Assembly (NCBI GenBank): GCA_009841105.1
Contig: VXMM01000053.1
Span: forward strand, 1 to 56,767
DNA length: 56,767 nt
Reading direction: 5' to 3'
DNA from: Acidimicrobiia bacterium
Lineage (GTDB): Bacteria; Actinomycetota; Acidimicrobiia; Spongiisociales; Spongiisociaceae
Part shown: positions 34,723 to 43,269 of the stretch, one piece after another
How positions within the stretch are numbered: the first letter of the stretch is position 1
Layout: each line of letters begins with the position of its first letter
Position numbers and translations under genes: made by a program
Notes under the pieces: generated by a model
Told to the model about the DNA's origin: nothing
Database searches by the model: none
Seen by the model: the letters and a program-made list of their open reading frames with translations, nothing else

Positions 34723-36707
34723 GCGACAGGAAGCGGGCCGACGGCCGGGAGCAGGTGACGAGCAGCTGGCGTGTGGGAGTTCTGGCCCTGCTGTTCACCG
34801 GGGCGTTCGCGATCCTGTTCTTCCGGCTGTGGTTCGTGCAGCTCGCCGCCGGACCGGAATGGCTCGAGGAGGCCGACCAGAACATCGTCAGTAGTGAGCC
34901 GATCGTGGCGCCGCGCGGTGACATAGTCGACCGGAACGGCCTGGTGCTGGCCACCTCCGTACCCGGTCTCGTAATCGAGATCGATCGGTCACTTCTCCCG
35001 GTCGAGGTCGAGGATGACGTACTCCAGCGACTGGCCGCGATCCTCGGCCTCTCCCCGGTCGAAGTGCGCGAGGCGGTGGAGCGCACCCCGTCGGGAGAGG
35101 TGGCCGCCCTGCCGGAGTTCGAGATCGATGCGGACACGGCCTATTTGATCATGGAGCAGCGAGCCACCCTGCCGGGTGTCACGGTTCGAGCCTTGCCCGT
35201 TCGAGGCTACGCGCGAGGGTCGTTGATGGGTCACGTACTGGGGCACATGGGGTTGCCCTCCCCCGGCGATCTCGAGCGCCTGCCCATAACCGACACCAAC
35301 ACGCCGATCGGGAAGCTCGGAGTCGAGCGAGAGTACGAGGAGTTCCTGCGGGGGACGGCCGGGAAGCACGTGTACCGGATAAACCCGGAGGGCGCCATTC
35401 TCGAGGAGATCGGAACCGTCCCTCCGGTTCCCGGGGCCACGGTCCGGCTGACCCTTGAGGTCGAGGCCCAGGCAGAGGTCGAGAGGATACTGATCGAGGC
35501 CATAGCGCTGTCCAACGCGCTGAAAGAAACACAGGACGAGGACGAGACCGATCCGGACCGGACACCCCCGCCGACCGAGCGGGCCACCGCGGTGGTGATG
35601 GAGGTGAACACGGGCGCCATCCTGGCGATGGCCTCCTACCCGACCTTTGAGCCGCAGCTGTTCGTGGGCGGCATCGATGTGGCTTCTTTCGAAGAGCTGT
35701 CCGAGCGCCAGGCTTTCAACAACCTGGCCATCCAGGGTGTGAAGCCGCCTGCCTCCACCTTCAAGGCCATCACCTACGTGACCGCTATGGAAGAGAACAT
35801 CTTCCCGGAGGGAGTGTCCACGCCGGAGGAGACCATCGAGTGCTCGTCACAGCTGGCCCATCAGTTTGAGGACGACTCACCGCATCTCTGGAGGAACTGG
35901 ACCTTTCCGGAGTCGGACGGGCCCCAGAACCTCCACGATGCCCTCCGGCGATCCTGCAACATCTACTTCTGGGAGGTGGCTCTCTCCATCTGGAGGGCCT
36001 TCCGCGACACGGACCGGGAAGGGATGGTGCAGGACTGGGCCCGTGCGGTCGGGGTGGGCCGCCCCACCCAGATCGACCTTCCATTCGAGCACTACGGAAT
36101 CCTGGGGGATCGTCAGCTCTTCGAGGAGTGGCGGGAACGGCAGCCGTGGCGGGTGCGGGCGGAGGGTTGGCTCGGTGGCGACCTCATGAACCTCGTGGTC
36201 GGCCAGGGCCCCATCGTGACCACGCCGCTCCAGATGGCGGTCGCCTACGCCTCGATGCTCAACGGGGGGACCGTATACCAGCCCAGGGTGGCCGATGCCA
36301 TAGAGACAGCCGACGGGGAGCGGATACGAACCCTCGAGCCCCGCGTGCTCCGGTCAGTGGACATCAGCCCGGAAACCGTGGCGTCTCTGAGGAGGGACCT
36401 GACCTCCGTGGTTCGTTCCGGCACTGCCAGGCGCGCTTTCGAGGATCTCGGCGGCTTGGTCGAGGTGGTCGGAGGCAAGACCGGTACAGCCCAGTCCTTC
36501 ACCGACCAGGAAGGCGTCTTCCACGACTCGACTGCCTGGTTCGTAGGTGTGGCGCCGATCGATGCTCCGAGATGGGTCGTCGCGGTGATGGTGGACGAGG
36601 GCGGTTCAGGAGGCGCGGTGGCGGCGCCGGCGGCGCGCGCCATATTCCAGTACCTGCTCGGTGCCGAGGTCACGCCCTTGGTCGCGGGTGAGGACACGGA
36701 GCGGTAG
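34719..36707 (+). CDS. mrdA: Penicillin-binding protein 2 (elongation transpeptidase)
   Basis: Class B PBP that cross-links side-wall peptidoglycan together with RodA. The 662-residue protein has one membrane anchor (VGVLALLFTGAFAILFFRLWFV, about 19-40), a dimerisation or pedestal region (IVAPRGDIVDRNGLVLATS, about 62-80) and the transpeptidase domain. Active-site motifs are SxxK as PASTFK (S346, K349), SxN as RRSCNIYFW (about 416) and KTG as VGGKTGTAQSF (about 582). GTG 34719 is chosen because it begins the basic cytoplasmic head and overlaps the mreD stop. Position and the RodA neighbour point to the elongasome PBP and not the divisome FtsI. Confidence 0.95.
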   Translation: MSDRKRADGREQVTSSWRVGVLALLFTGAFAILFFRLWFVQLAAGPEWLEEADQNIVSSEPIVAPRGDIVDRNGLVLATSVPGLVIEIDRSLLPVEVEDDVLQRLAAILGLSPVEVREAVERTPSGEVAALPEFEIDADTAYLIMEQRATLPGVTVRALPVRGYARGSLMGHVLGHMGLPSPGDLERLPITDTNTPIGKLGVEREYEEFLRGTAGKHVYRINPEGAILEEIGTVPPVPGATVRLTLEVEAQAEVERILIEAIALSNALKETQDEDETDPDRTPPPTERATAVVMEVNTGAILAMASYPTFEPQLFVGGIDVASFEELSERQAFNNLAIQGVKPPASTFKAITYVTAMEENIFPEGVSTPEETIECSSQLAHQFEDDSPHLWRNWTFPESDGPQNLHDALRRSCNIYFWEVALSIWRAFRDTDREGMVQDWARAVGVGRPTQIDLPFEHYGILGDRQLFEEWRERQPWRVRAEGWLGGDLMNLVVGQGPIVTTPLQMAVAYASMLNGGTVYQPRVADAIETADGERIRTLEPRVLRSVDISPETVASLRRDLTSVVRSGTARRAFEDLGGLVEVVGGKTGTAQSFTDQEGVFHDSTAWFVGVAPIDAPRWVVAVMVDEGGSGGAVAAPAARAIFQYLLGAEVTPLVAGEDTER

Positions 36708-36710
36708 CGC

Positions 36711-37886
36711 ATGGCTGTACTGGGACGTTCCTGGGATGGCGTGGGCGGGATTTTCGAGGACCGTCCCCGACCCACCCCCGACGTCATCGTGTTCGTGTTG
36801 GTGGCCGCCCTTATGGCCCTGGGCAGCGTGATGGTCTACTCGTCGACGTTCGTCCGGCTTGACGAGGAAACGGGAGATCCCACGTCGGCCATGCGGAGGC
36901 AGATGATCTTCGCAGGCGTGGCGCTGGTCGCCTACGTGGCGGCCTCGATGATCGACTATCGCCTGTACCTGCGCTTTCCGGTTCTCATCTACAGCCTCAT
37001 GATGATCGCCCTGATCGTCGTCCTGTTCGCCCCTCCGCAGAAGGGCGCCACCCGTTGGATCCCCGTGGGTGCGTTCCAGTTCCAGCCGTCCGAGTTCGCT
37101 AAGGTGGCCCTGATCGTCGCGTTGGCGAGCTTGCTGACCAGGGGGGCCGGGCGACGATTGTCGTGGAGGCGCCTCGGGACGGCCCTCCTGATGGCGGCCG
37201 TGCCCGGCTTCCTCATCTTCCTGCAGCCCGACCTCGGCACCATGCTGGTGGTGGGATTCATCACCGTCGGCATGCTCTTCGCGGCCGGTTCCAGCTTTCG
37301 CCAGATGCTCGTCCTGGGAGCTTCCGGCGTTGTGGGCGTGATTGCGGTGTTCCAGCTCGATGTCCTCAGGTCCTACCAGATCGCCCGGCTCGCCGGGTTC
37401 TTGGATCAGGCCTCCGACCTTCAGGGTGTCAACTGGAATCTCTATCAGAGCCAGATTGCCATCGGCTCCGGCCAGCTCGTCGGAAGGGGGTTGTTCCAGG
37501 GTACGCAGACCCGTCTCAGCTTCATTCCCTCCCAGACCACGGACTTCATCTTCACGGCGGTCGGGGAGCAGTTCGGCTTCATCGGCGGCTCAGCGGTGAT
37601 TCTGGCCTACGCCATCCTGATATGGCGCGTGTTGATCGTCGCCGCGGCCGCGCCCAACGCGTTCGGTGCGATCATCGCGGTGGGCATGGCCGCGCTGCTG
37701 TCCTTTCATGTATTCGTGAACATCGGCATGACCGTCGGCCTCGTCCCCGTGACCGGACTCCCGCTGCCTTTCATGAGCGCGGGTGGTTCGGCCATGATTG
37801 CCATGGCGAGCGGGCTGGGCATTGTGAACTCGGTCTGGAGATCGAGATCGCCGGTTAGCGACCGGCCCGAGGCGCGCGATCTCTGA
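36711..37886 (+). CDS. rodA: SEDS peptidoglycan glycosyltransferase RodA
   Basis: Polytopic enzyme that polymerises lipid II in the elongation machinery. The 391 residues contain about ten membrane segments and SEDS signatures: ALGSVMVYSST near helix 1, GATRWIPVGAFQFQPSEFAKVALIV (about 104-128), FLQPDLGTMLVVGFI with the catalytic Asp, and the final FVNIGMTVGLVPVTGLPLPFMSAGGSAM (about 338-365). ATG 36711, three bases after the PBP2 stop. Confidence 0.96.
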   Translation: MAVLGRSWDGVGGIFEDRPRPTPDVIVFVLVAALMALGSVMVYSSTFVRLDEETGDPTSAMRRQMIFAGVALVAYVAASMIDYRLYLRFPVLIYSLMMIALIVVLFAPPQKGATRWIPVGAFQFQPSEFAKVALIVALASLLTRGAGRRLSWRRLGTALLMAAVPGFLIFLQPDLGTMLVVGFITVGMLFAAGSSFRQMLVLGASGVVGVIAVFQLDVLRSYQIARLAGFLDQASDLQGVNWNLYQSQIAIGSGQLVGRGLFQGTQTRLSFIPSQTTDFIFTAVGEQFGFIGGSAVILAYAILIWRVLIVAAAAPNAFGAIIAVGMAALLSFHVFVNIGMTVGLVPVTGLPLPFMSAGGSAMIAMASGLGIVNSVWRSRSPVSDRPEARDL

Positions 37887-37951
37887 ACCGGGTGTTAGTA
37901 TTCGTGGTGGTGGGTGGTGGCTCGGCCGAGCCTGACATCCAGTCGCCCTCA

Positions 37952-37978
37952 CCGAGCCCGTCTCGGGAGACCGTTTTT
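37952..37978 (+). terminator. Possible terminator after rodA
   Basis: CCGAG (37952-37956), loop CCCGT, CTCGG (37962-37966), then seven bases and TTTTT (37974-37978). The stem is short and not directly next to the T-run, so this is a weak candidate for the end of the mre operon, 66 bases after the rodA stop. Confidence 0.35.
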
Positions 37979-38103
37979 CGTGGGTAGTCATTCTCTCCGG
38001 GACAATCGCGGAAAGCCGCGAATGGCAATAGGACTTGCGAACCGTCGACCAGGTTTGTCTGGCGCGAGCACCAGATTCGCTCGCCATCGAGTGGTTCGGT
38101 GAG

Positions 38104-38298
38104 TCACGGAACGAACGAGACGTCGCCGGCATCGGAGACATTGCCTTCCATGCCGGCCTGCCGGCCGGCGAAGCAGGCCGCGCCTGCCAGCGCCCGCTGG
38201 CACACGTCGAAGCAGTAGCCGCACCGACAGGAGAAGGGACCGGAGACCGTGACGGAGCAGCAGACCAGAGTCTCTGCCCCTTCTGGTTGCACCGTCAT
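38104..38298 (-). CDS. Small cysteine-rich protein, unknown function
   Basis: A 64-residue product, MTVQPEGAETLVCCSVTV then SGPFSCRCGYCFDVCQRALA, ending DAGDVSFVP. Seven cysteines lie between residues 13 and 43, in a CC ... C-x-C-x-x-C-x-x-x-C ... C spacing that suggests a metal site. Codon third positions are strongly G/C, as in real genes of this genome. It starts at ATG 38298, 66 bases from the divergent rng start. I know no named family; a ferredoxin-like or zinc-binding mini-protein is possible. The stretch 37887-38103 beyond it holds nothing else I can support. Confidence 0.5.
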   Translation of the reverse strand: MTVQPEGAETLVCCSVTVSGPFSCRCGYCFDVCQRALAGAACFAGRQAGMEGNVSDAGDVSFVP

Positions 38299-38363
38299 CC
38301 GATCGATCTTGGTTTCAGCCTTTGCAGTCGCGTGCGTCCATTCGAATCAAGGAGACATCAGTA

Positions 38364-39920
38364 ATGCCTTTCTTTCGGCGCAAGACAGCCGAAATAGTTC
38401 GTCGCGGAGTCGGCGACAAGTCGACCGAAGAACGAACAACTAGAAAAATCAGCGGTAAGACCGTAAAGGTCCGGCGGGTCCGAGAGCTGCCGACCAAGCC
38501 GAAGCACGCGGCGACCAAGGCCGCCGCCAGAAGGAAGAAGAGACAGCCCACGCAAGGCTCGGCGCGGCCCGGGGGCCGTCATCGGGGTCGCTCGCACTCC
38601 CAGGCGGAGGGGCCGGTCCCGCTTCCTGCGGCCGGACGTCGCCAGATGCTGGTCCGGGTGTTGCCCCACCAGACCCAGATCGTGGTGCTGGAGGGGTCTC
38701 TGCTGGTCGAGCACTACGTCCACCGGTCCGCACAGGAGTCACTGGTCGGCAACATCTACAAGGGTGTTGTCCGCAGCGTGTTGCCCGGCTTGGAAGCTGC
38801 CTTCGTGGACATCGGCACGGAGAAGAACGGGGTTATCTACGCAGGGGACCTCAATTCGGCCCGGCGCACCCACGGTCGGGGACCGCGTATCGAGCGGCAG
38901 CTCAAGCAGGGCGACCACCTGTTGGTCCAGGTCGATAAGGACCCGATGGGCAGCAAGGGACCGCGCCTCACCAGCCAGATGACCCTGCCCGGTCGGCACT
39001 TGGTGCTGTCACCCAAGAACTCCATGCTGGGCATATCTCGTCGCCTGCCCGAGCCCGAACGCAACCGGCTGCGGCTGCTTCTCCAGGCGGAGCGTCCACC
39101 CGGCTTCGGTCTCATCGCGCGTACGGCTGCGGCCGGCTCCTCGAGGCGGGAGATCGTGGCTGATATCGGCCGACTCAAGGCGAAGTGGGCGGAGGTCGAG
39201 AAGGCCGGTGAGGCCGGGTCCGCGCCCCGGCTCATCCACGAGGAGCCCAGCCTTCTGATCCGGGTGATCCGAGAGCACTTCACGCGGGATTTCCGTCGCA
39301 TGCTGATAGACGATCGCCGCGCTCACGAGGCGGTCCTGAAGTATCTGAAGGAGGTTTCCCCGGATCTGGTGGACAGGGTGCATCTCAACCAGGACCGGAA
39401 TCAGAACCTCTTCACCCGCTTCCGGGTGGATGACCAACTCCGCCGGGCGCTGGATCGCAAGGTATGGCTGCCGTCAGGGGGGCACCTCGTGATCGACCGG
39501 ACCGAGGCGCTTACGGTGGTCGACGTGAACACCGGTAAGTACGTGGGAGAGGCGAACCTCGAGGACACTGTCCTTCACAACAACCTGGAAGCCGCCGAGG
39601 AGATCGGGCGCCAGCTTCGCCTGCGAGATATCGGTGGGATCATCGTCATCGATTTCATCGACATGGAAGTCAAGAAGAACCGTGAGGCGGTTCTGGAGCG
39701 GCTCCGGGCCGCGCTCGCCGCCGACAAGACCACCACCCAGGTGCACTCCGTATCGAGTCTCGGTCTCGTCGAGATGACGCGGAAGAACGTGTCCAGCGGT
39801 CTGATAGAATCCTTCTCCGATCCTTGTCCCACCTGTGACGGGCGCGGCCTCATCCTTCACGAGAAAGCGGCAACCTCAGGGGTTCCGATCAATCCGGTGG
39901 GCGATAAGGTCGCCATGTGA
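38364..39920 (+). CDS. rng: Ribonuclease E/G family endoribonuclease
   Basis: Endoribonuclease for mRNA decay and rRNA/tRNA processing. The 518-residue protein has a basic, Lys/Arg-rich N-terminal extension (about 1-90), then the S1 domain (NIYKGVVRSVLPGLEAAFVDIG, about 128-149) and the catalytic core with VDVNTGKYVGEANLEDTVL and IIVIDFIDME (Asp residues for Mg). The Zn-link is SDPCPTCDGRGLI near the C-terminus. ATG 38364 is chosen because AAGGAGA precedes it by eight bases; an in-frame ATG at 38322 is less likely. Size fits RNase G or a short RNase E; the degradosome scaffold tail of E. coli RNase E is absent. Confidence 0.94.
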   Translation: MPFFRRKTAEIVRRGVGDKSTEERTTRKISGKTVKVRRVRELPTKPKHAATKAAARRKKRQPTQGSARPGGRHRGRSHSQAEGPVPLPAAGRRQMLVRVLPHQTQIVVLEGSLLVEHYVHRSAQESLVGNIYKGVVRSVLPGLEAAFVDIGTEKNGVIYAGDLNSARRTHGRGPRIERQLKQGDHLLVQVDKDPMGSKGPRLTSQMTLPGRHLVLSPKNSMLGISRRLPEPERNRLRLLLQAERPPGFGLIARTAAAGSSRREIVADIGRLKAKWAEVEKAGEAGSAPRLIHEEPSLLIRVIREHFTRDFRRMLIDDRRAHEAVLKYLKEVSPDLVDRVHLNQDRNQNLFTRFRVDDQLRRALDRKVWLPSGGHLVIDRTEALTVVDVNTGKYVGEANLEDTVLHNNLEAAEEIGRQLRLRDIGGIIVIDFIDMEVKKNREAVLERLRAALAADKTTTQVHSVSSLGLVEMTRKNVSSGLIESFSDPCPTCDGRGLILHEKAATSGVPINPVGDKVAM

Positions 39921-39981
39921 ACCGTGGTCGGGCCTTGGTAGACGCCCGGCAGGGATACGATCGAAAGGGTGTGTTTCCGAC

Positions 39982-40296
39982 ATGTACGCCATCATCCGCT
40001 CGGGCGGCAAGCAAGCCAGAGTGTCCGAAGGCTACGTGATCGACGTGGAGTTGATGAACGACGCCGGGGACGAGGTGACCTTCACGCCGTTGCTCGTGGT
40101 CTCCGATGAAGGCGCCGTTATCACGAGCCGGGAGGAACTCGCCGGAATGCAAGTCAAGGCTCGTGTGCTCGGCAACATCAAGGGCCGCAAGGTCGAGGTG
40201 TTCAAGTACAAGAACAAGTCCGGGTACCGACGCCGCAAGGGCCATCGCCAGCGCCACACCCGCCTCGAGATAACGCATGTGGGCGCCGTCACCTGA
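39982..40296 (+). CDS. rplU: 50S ribosomal protein L21
   Basis: L21 binds 23S rRNA. The 104 residues are full length: MYAIIRSGGKQARVSEGYVI at the start and the C-terminal VFKYKNKSGYRRRKGHRQR. ATG 39982, 61 bases after rng. The usual partner rpmA follows, but only after a 262-base gap that holds repeats and a promoter. Confidence 0.98.
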   Translation: MYAIIRSGGKQARVSEGYVIDVELMNDAGDEVTFTPLLVVSDEGAVITSREELAGMQVKARVLGNIKGRKVEVFKYKNKSGYRRRKGHRQRHTRLEITHVGAVT

Positions 40297-40400
40297 CCTT
40301 GATAGTGGCCAGTAGCCAGTTCGCGACCTGGAGGTAGTCAAGTTCCTTTGGCCCCCGGGCCTTGTGTCCTGTTCCTGACAGTTCCGTGCTACACCATCCA

Positions 40401-40456
40401 CTGACCACTGACCACTGACCACTGACCACTGACCACTGACCACTGACCACTGACCA
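40401..40456. repeat. Tandem array of eight 7-base units (CTGACCA)
   Basis: Eight perfect consecutive copies of CTGACCA occupy 40401-40456 between rplU and rpmA. The unit contains CTGACC, one base from the -35 consensus TTGAC(A). Degenerate related sequence (CCAGTAGCCAGT) lies upstream near 40308-40321. There is no spacer, so it is not a CRISPR array. Confidence 0.9.
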
Positions 40457-40477
40457 AAGGGGCCAACGGGCTATAAT
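40450..40477 (+). promoter_or_regulatory. Promoter of rpmA, -35 embedded in the repeat array
   Basis: A perfect TATAAT lies at 40472-40477. The last repeat unit supplies CTGACC (40450-40455) with a 16-base spacer, a good sigma-70-type promoter. The transcript would start near 40484 and have a roughly 75-base leader, with AGAGGAGG as ribosome-binding site just before rpmA. Confidence 0.65.
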
Positions 40478-40558
40478 TCCAGGTCCGGAGCACGAGATTC
40501 TGCTCCATTCACCGTACGAAACCCGATCTGTGAAGAATCGGGGCCAGAGGAGGCCTGT

Positions 40559-40816
40559 ATGTCCAAGACCAAGGGTGGAGGGTCCACCAAGAACGGGCGT
40601 GATTCGCATGCCAAGCGGCTCGGCCCGAAGGTTTTCGATGGTCAGGAGATCAAGGCGGGGACGATCCTGGTTCGCCAGAGGGGTACCCGCATCCATCCGG
40701 GAGTCAATGTACGCCGCGGCGGTGATGACACCCTCTTCGCGATCGCACCGGGCACGGTCAAATACCACCGGCAGGGGGGTCGCCGCCGGGTGAGCGTGCT
40801 GTCCGACCTTCGCTGA
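40559..40816 (+). CDS. rpmA: 50S ribosomal protein L27
   Basis: L27 reaches the peptidyl-transferase centre. The 85 residues are full length: [20 protein letters not shown], then [28 protein letters not shown]. No N-terminal cleavable extension of the Firmicutes type is seen; the glycine-rich start is encoded directly. ATG 40559 follows AGAGGAGGCCTGT. Confidence 0.98.
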   Translation: MSKTKGGGSTKNGRDSHAKRLGPKVFDGQEIKAGTILVRQRGTRIHPGVNVRRGGDDTLFAIAPGTVKYHRQGGRRRVSVLSDLR

Positions 40817-40865
40817 TCCTCAGGACGCCCGGTACGGGACGTCCCTGACCGAGTGACGGTGGATC

Positions 40866-42128
40866 GTGTTCATCGACCAGGTGCGCGTCCATCTTCGATC
40901 GGGTAACGGCGGGGCGGGCGCGGTGTCGTTCCGCCAGGTCGGTCGCCGTCCCCGGGGAAAGCCGGCCGGGGGTTCAGGCGGGCGGGGTGGAAGCGTGCTC
41001 GTGGCCGTGGACGAAGGGATGTCCACCCTGGCGGACTTCCGGCGCCGCCCCCATCGCGCCGCGGATGGCGGGAGCCATGGCGCATCGGACCTTCGTCATG
41101 GGCGCCAGGGCGAGGATCTGATCGTGCGGGTTCCTGCGGGCACGATGGTGATCGATGACGAGGATCGGCTGGTTGCCGACCTGGTAGCTGCGGGTCAGCA
41201 GGTCACCGTACTGGAAGGCGGCCGCGGAGGCCGGGGCAACGCGGCGCTGGTCTCACCCACCAACCGGGCGCCTTCCTTCTGCGAGCAGGGCGAGTACGGG
41301 ACGGAGGCCTGGTTCACCCTGGAGATGAAGCTGGTTACCGACGCGGCGTTGATCGGTTTTCCCAACGCCGGCAAGTCGACACTGATCTCGCGGGTGTCGG
41401 CCGCCCGCCCCAAGATCGCCGACTATCCCTTCACCACGTTGGTCCCCAACCTGGGAGTGGTGACGATCGACGACCGGTCCTTCGTCATGGCCGATGTGCC
41501 AGGTCTGGTGGAGGGGGCCGCCGACGGTAAGGGACTCGGACACGAGTTCCTCCGTCATTGCGAGCGAGCCAGGGTCCTGGTGTTCCTCCTCGACCCGTCG
41601 CCATTGCAGGAGCTTTCCCTGGAACGCCAGTACGAGATACTCGAGCGTGAGCTCCGTAGGCACGACCCAGGCCTGGCCGATCGCCCACGGGTGGTAGCCG
41701 TCACCAAGCGTGACCTTTCCGTCGAGAGCCCGGTGACCAGCACCCTGCTCGAAGTGGCGCCGGACCTGATCGAAGTCAGCTCGGTGGCCGGGCAGGGCCT
41801 GAATGATCTGGTCCATCGGATCGCCGACACAGTTGACCGGGCAGGCGCGACGAGGGGGGACCAGGTCGAGGGCTATGTCCTGCATCGCCCGCTCGCCGCC
41901 ACCTTCGAGGTGGACCGCGTGGACGGCGTGTGGGTCGTGAACGGTCGCGCCGCGGAGCGGGCGGTGGCTTTCAACGACCTGACTCTGAGCGACGCCGCCC
42001 TGCTTGCCGCCCGCCGGCTCTCTCGCCTCGGGGTGGATGACTCTCTGCGCCGAGCGGGTGCCCGGGAGGGTGACGAGGTGCGGATCGGCGATCTGGTGTT
42101 CGAGTATTCGGAGCACGACGTTGGATGA
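40866..42128 (+). CDS. obgE: Obg family GTPase (CgtA)
   Basis: Ribosome-assembly and stress-linked GTPase. The 420-residue protein has the glycine-rich Obg fold (1-158: FIDQVRVHLRSGNGGAGAVSFRQ; GGSGGRGG). The G domain has GFPNAGKSTLIS (about 165-176), DYPFTTLVPNLG, ADVPGLVEGAADGKGLG and TKRD. The C-terminal OCT domain (about 345-420, FEVDRVDGVWVVNGRAAERAV) is typical of actinobacteria and Firmicutes. Start GTG 40866. It overlaps the proB start by eight bases. Confidence 0.96.
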   Translation: MFIDQVRVHLRSGNGGAGAVSFRQVGRRPRGKPAGGSGGRGGSVLVAVDEGMSTLADFRRRPHRAADGGSHGASDLRHGRQGEDLIVRVPAGTMVIDDEDRLVADLVAAGQQVTVLEGGRGGRGNAALVSPTNRAPSFCEQGEYGTEAWFTLEMKLVTDAALIGFPNAGKSTLISRVSAARPKIADYPFTTLVPNLGVVTIDDRSFVMADVPGLVEGAADGKGLGHEFLRHCERARVLVFLLDPSPLQELSLERQYEILERELRRHDPGLADRPRVVAVTKRDLSVESPVTSTLLEVAPDLIEVSSVAGQGLNDLVHRIADTVDRAGATRGDQVEGYVLHRPLAATFEVDRVDGVWVVNGRAAERAVAFNDLTLSDAALLAARRLSRLGVDDSLRRAGAREGDEVRIGDLVFEYSEHDVG

Positions 42129-43242
42129 GGACCTCGGCGGGCGTCGCGGGCCCCCGCCGCCGGGGAGCCCGGTAGTCCTCAAGGTCGGCTCGTCCAGTCT
42201 CACCCGTGCCGACGGCGTAGTGGACGAAGGGGCAGTCGAGCGGGTGATGCGGCAGGTGAGCGCCTTCTGGGATGCCGGCCACCCGGCTGTGCTGGTCTCC
42301 TCGGGTGCTGTCGCGGCCGGATCGCTGGCTGTAGGCGGGCGTCCTTCCGATACCACGGGCCTGCAGGTGGCGGCTGCGGTCGGACAGACGTTGCTGATGT
42401 CTCACTACAGCCGGGTGTTCCCGGCCGGCGGTCGGACGGTGGGCCAGGTGTTGCTGACCGTGGACGTGCTCCAGATGCGCGCCCAATACCTCCACGCGCG
42501 GCGGACGCTGACCCGGATGCTGGAACGGGGCATAGTCCCGATCGTCAACGAGAACGACACAGTCGCCATCCACGGCTGGAAGATGGGTGACAACGACCGG
42601 CTCGCAGCCATCGTGTCGCACCTGGTGAGTGCGGGAATGCTGGTGCTCCTGACCGACACTGACGGCCTCTACTCGGCCGATCCCCGCTTGGGAGAGGGTG
42701 AACCGATCCGGACTGTCCGGCACCGGGATCCCATCCTGGACCGGGTGGCCGCGGGAGCACCCGGTCCGGTCGGGTCGGGAGGGGTGCGAACCAAGGTGGA
42801 GGCGGTGCGGATGGCGGCCTGGTCGGGCATCCCGACCGTCATCGCAAGGTCGGACCGTCCGGGTGTCATAGACACCATCATCGGGGGCGAGGCGGCAGGT
42901 ACGTACGTGGTACCCGGTGACACCAAGCTTTCGGCCTGGAAGCTGTGGTTGGCGTTCGGGCAGCAGCCCATGGGCACGCTTCGGATCGATGACGGTGCGG
43001 TGCGGGCCCTGGCGCGCCGGGGCGGCTCGCTGCTGCCGGTGGGGATCACCGGACTGGACGGCGAGTTTCCGGCGGGCGCGCCAGTGGAGGTCCGGAGTCC
43101 CACGGGTGTCCTGGTCGGGAAGGGACTTGTGACAACCGACTCCGATCAGATAAGGGAGCGGATGGGCAAGCGCAGCACGGATACCGGGCTCCCGTCCGAG
43201 GTAGTCCATCGCGATCGCCTGGTCGTCCTGCTGGAAGGTTGA
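42121..43242 (+). CDS. proB: Glutamate 5-kinase
   Basis: First step of proline synthesis: phosphorylates glutamate. The 373 residues comprise an amino-acid kinase domain (VVLKVGSSSLTRADG, about 19-33; VSSGAVAAGSL; IVPIVNENDTVA; FGDND-like MGDNDRLAAIVSHL; LLTDTDGLYSADPR) and a C-terminal PUA domain (from about 282: GTLRIDDGAVRALARRGGSLLPVGI). The start is TTG 42121 inside the obgE end, with GGAG eight bases before it; no ATG/GTG fits better. obgE-proB order is common; proA is not in the window. Confidence 0.93.
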   Translation: MDEDLGGRRGPPPPGSPVVLKVGSSSLTRADGVVDEGAVERVMRQVSAFWDAGHPAVLVSSGAVAAGSLAVGGRPSDTTGLQVAAAVGQTLLMSHYSRVFPAGGRTVGQVLLTVDVLQMRAQYLHARRTLTRMLERGIVPIVNENDTVAIHGWKMGDNDRLAAIVSHLVSAGMLVLLTDTDGLYSADPRLGEGEPIRTVRHRDPILDRVAAGAPGPVGSGGVRTKVEAVRMAAWSGIPTVIARSDRPGVIDTIIGGEAAGTYVVPGDTKLSAWKLWLAFGQQPMGTLRIDDGAVRALARRGGSLLPVGITGLDGEFPAGAPVEVRSPTGVLVGKGLVTTDSDQIRERMGKRSTDTGLPSEVVHRDRLVVLLEG

Positions 43243-43269
43243 CTCCGGCGCCTGCCGCGGCAAGCCCGC

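Noticed and set aside
40401-40456. CRISPR-like array
   Set aside because: Units are 7 bases long and contiguous without spacers; no cas genes are in the window.
41971-43263. Minus-strand frame of about 430 codons opposite proB
   Set aside because: Shadow of the glutamate kinase gene, whose kinase and PUA motifs are clear.
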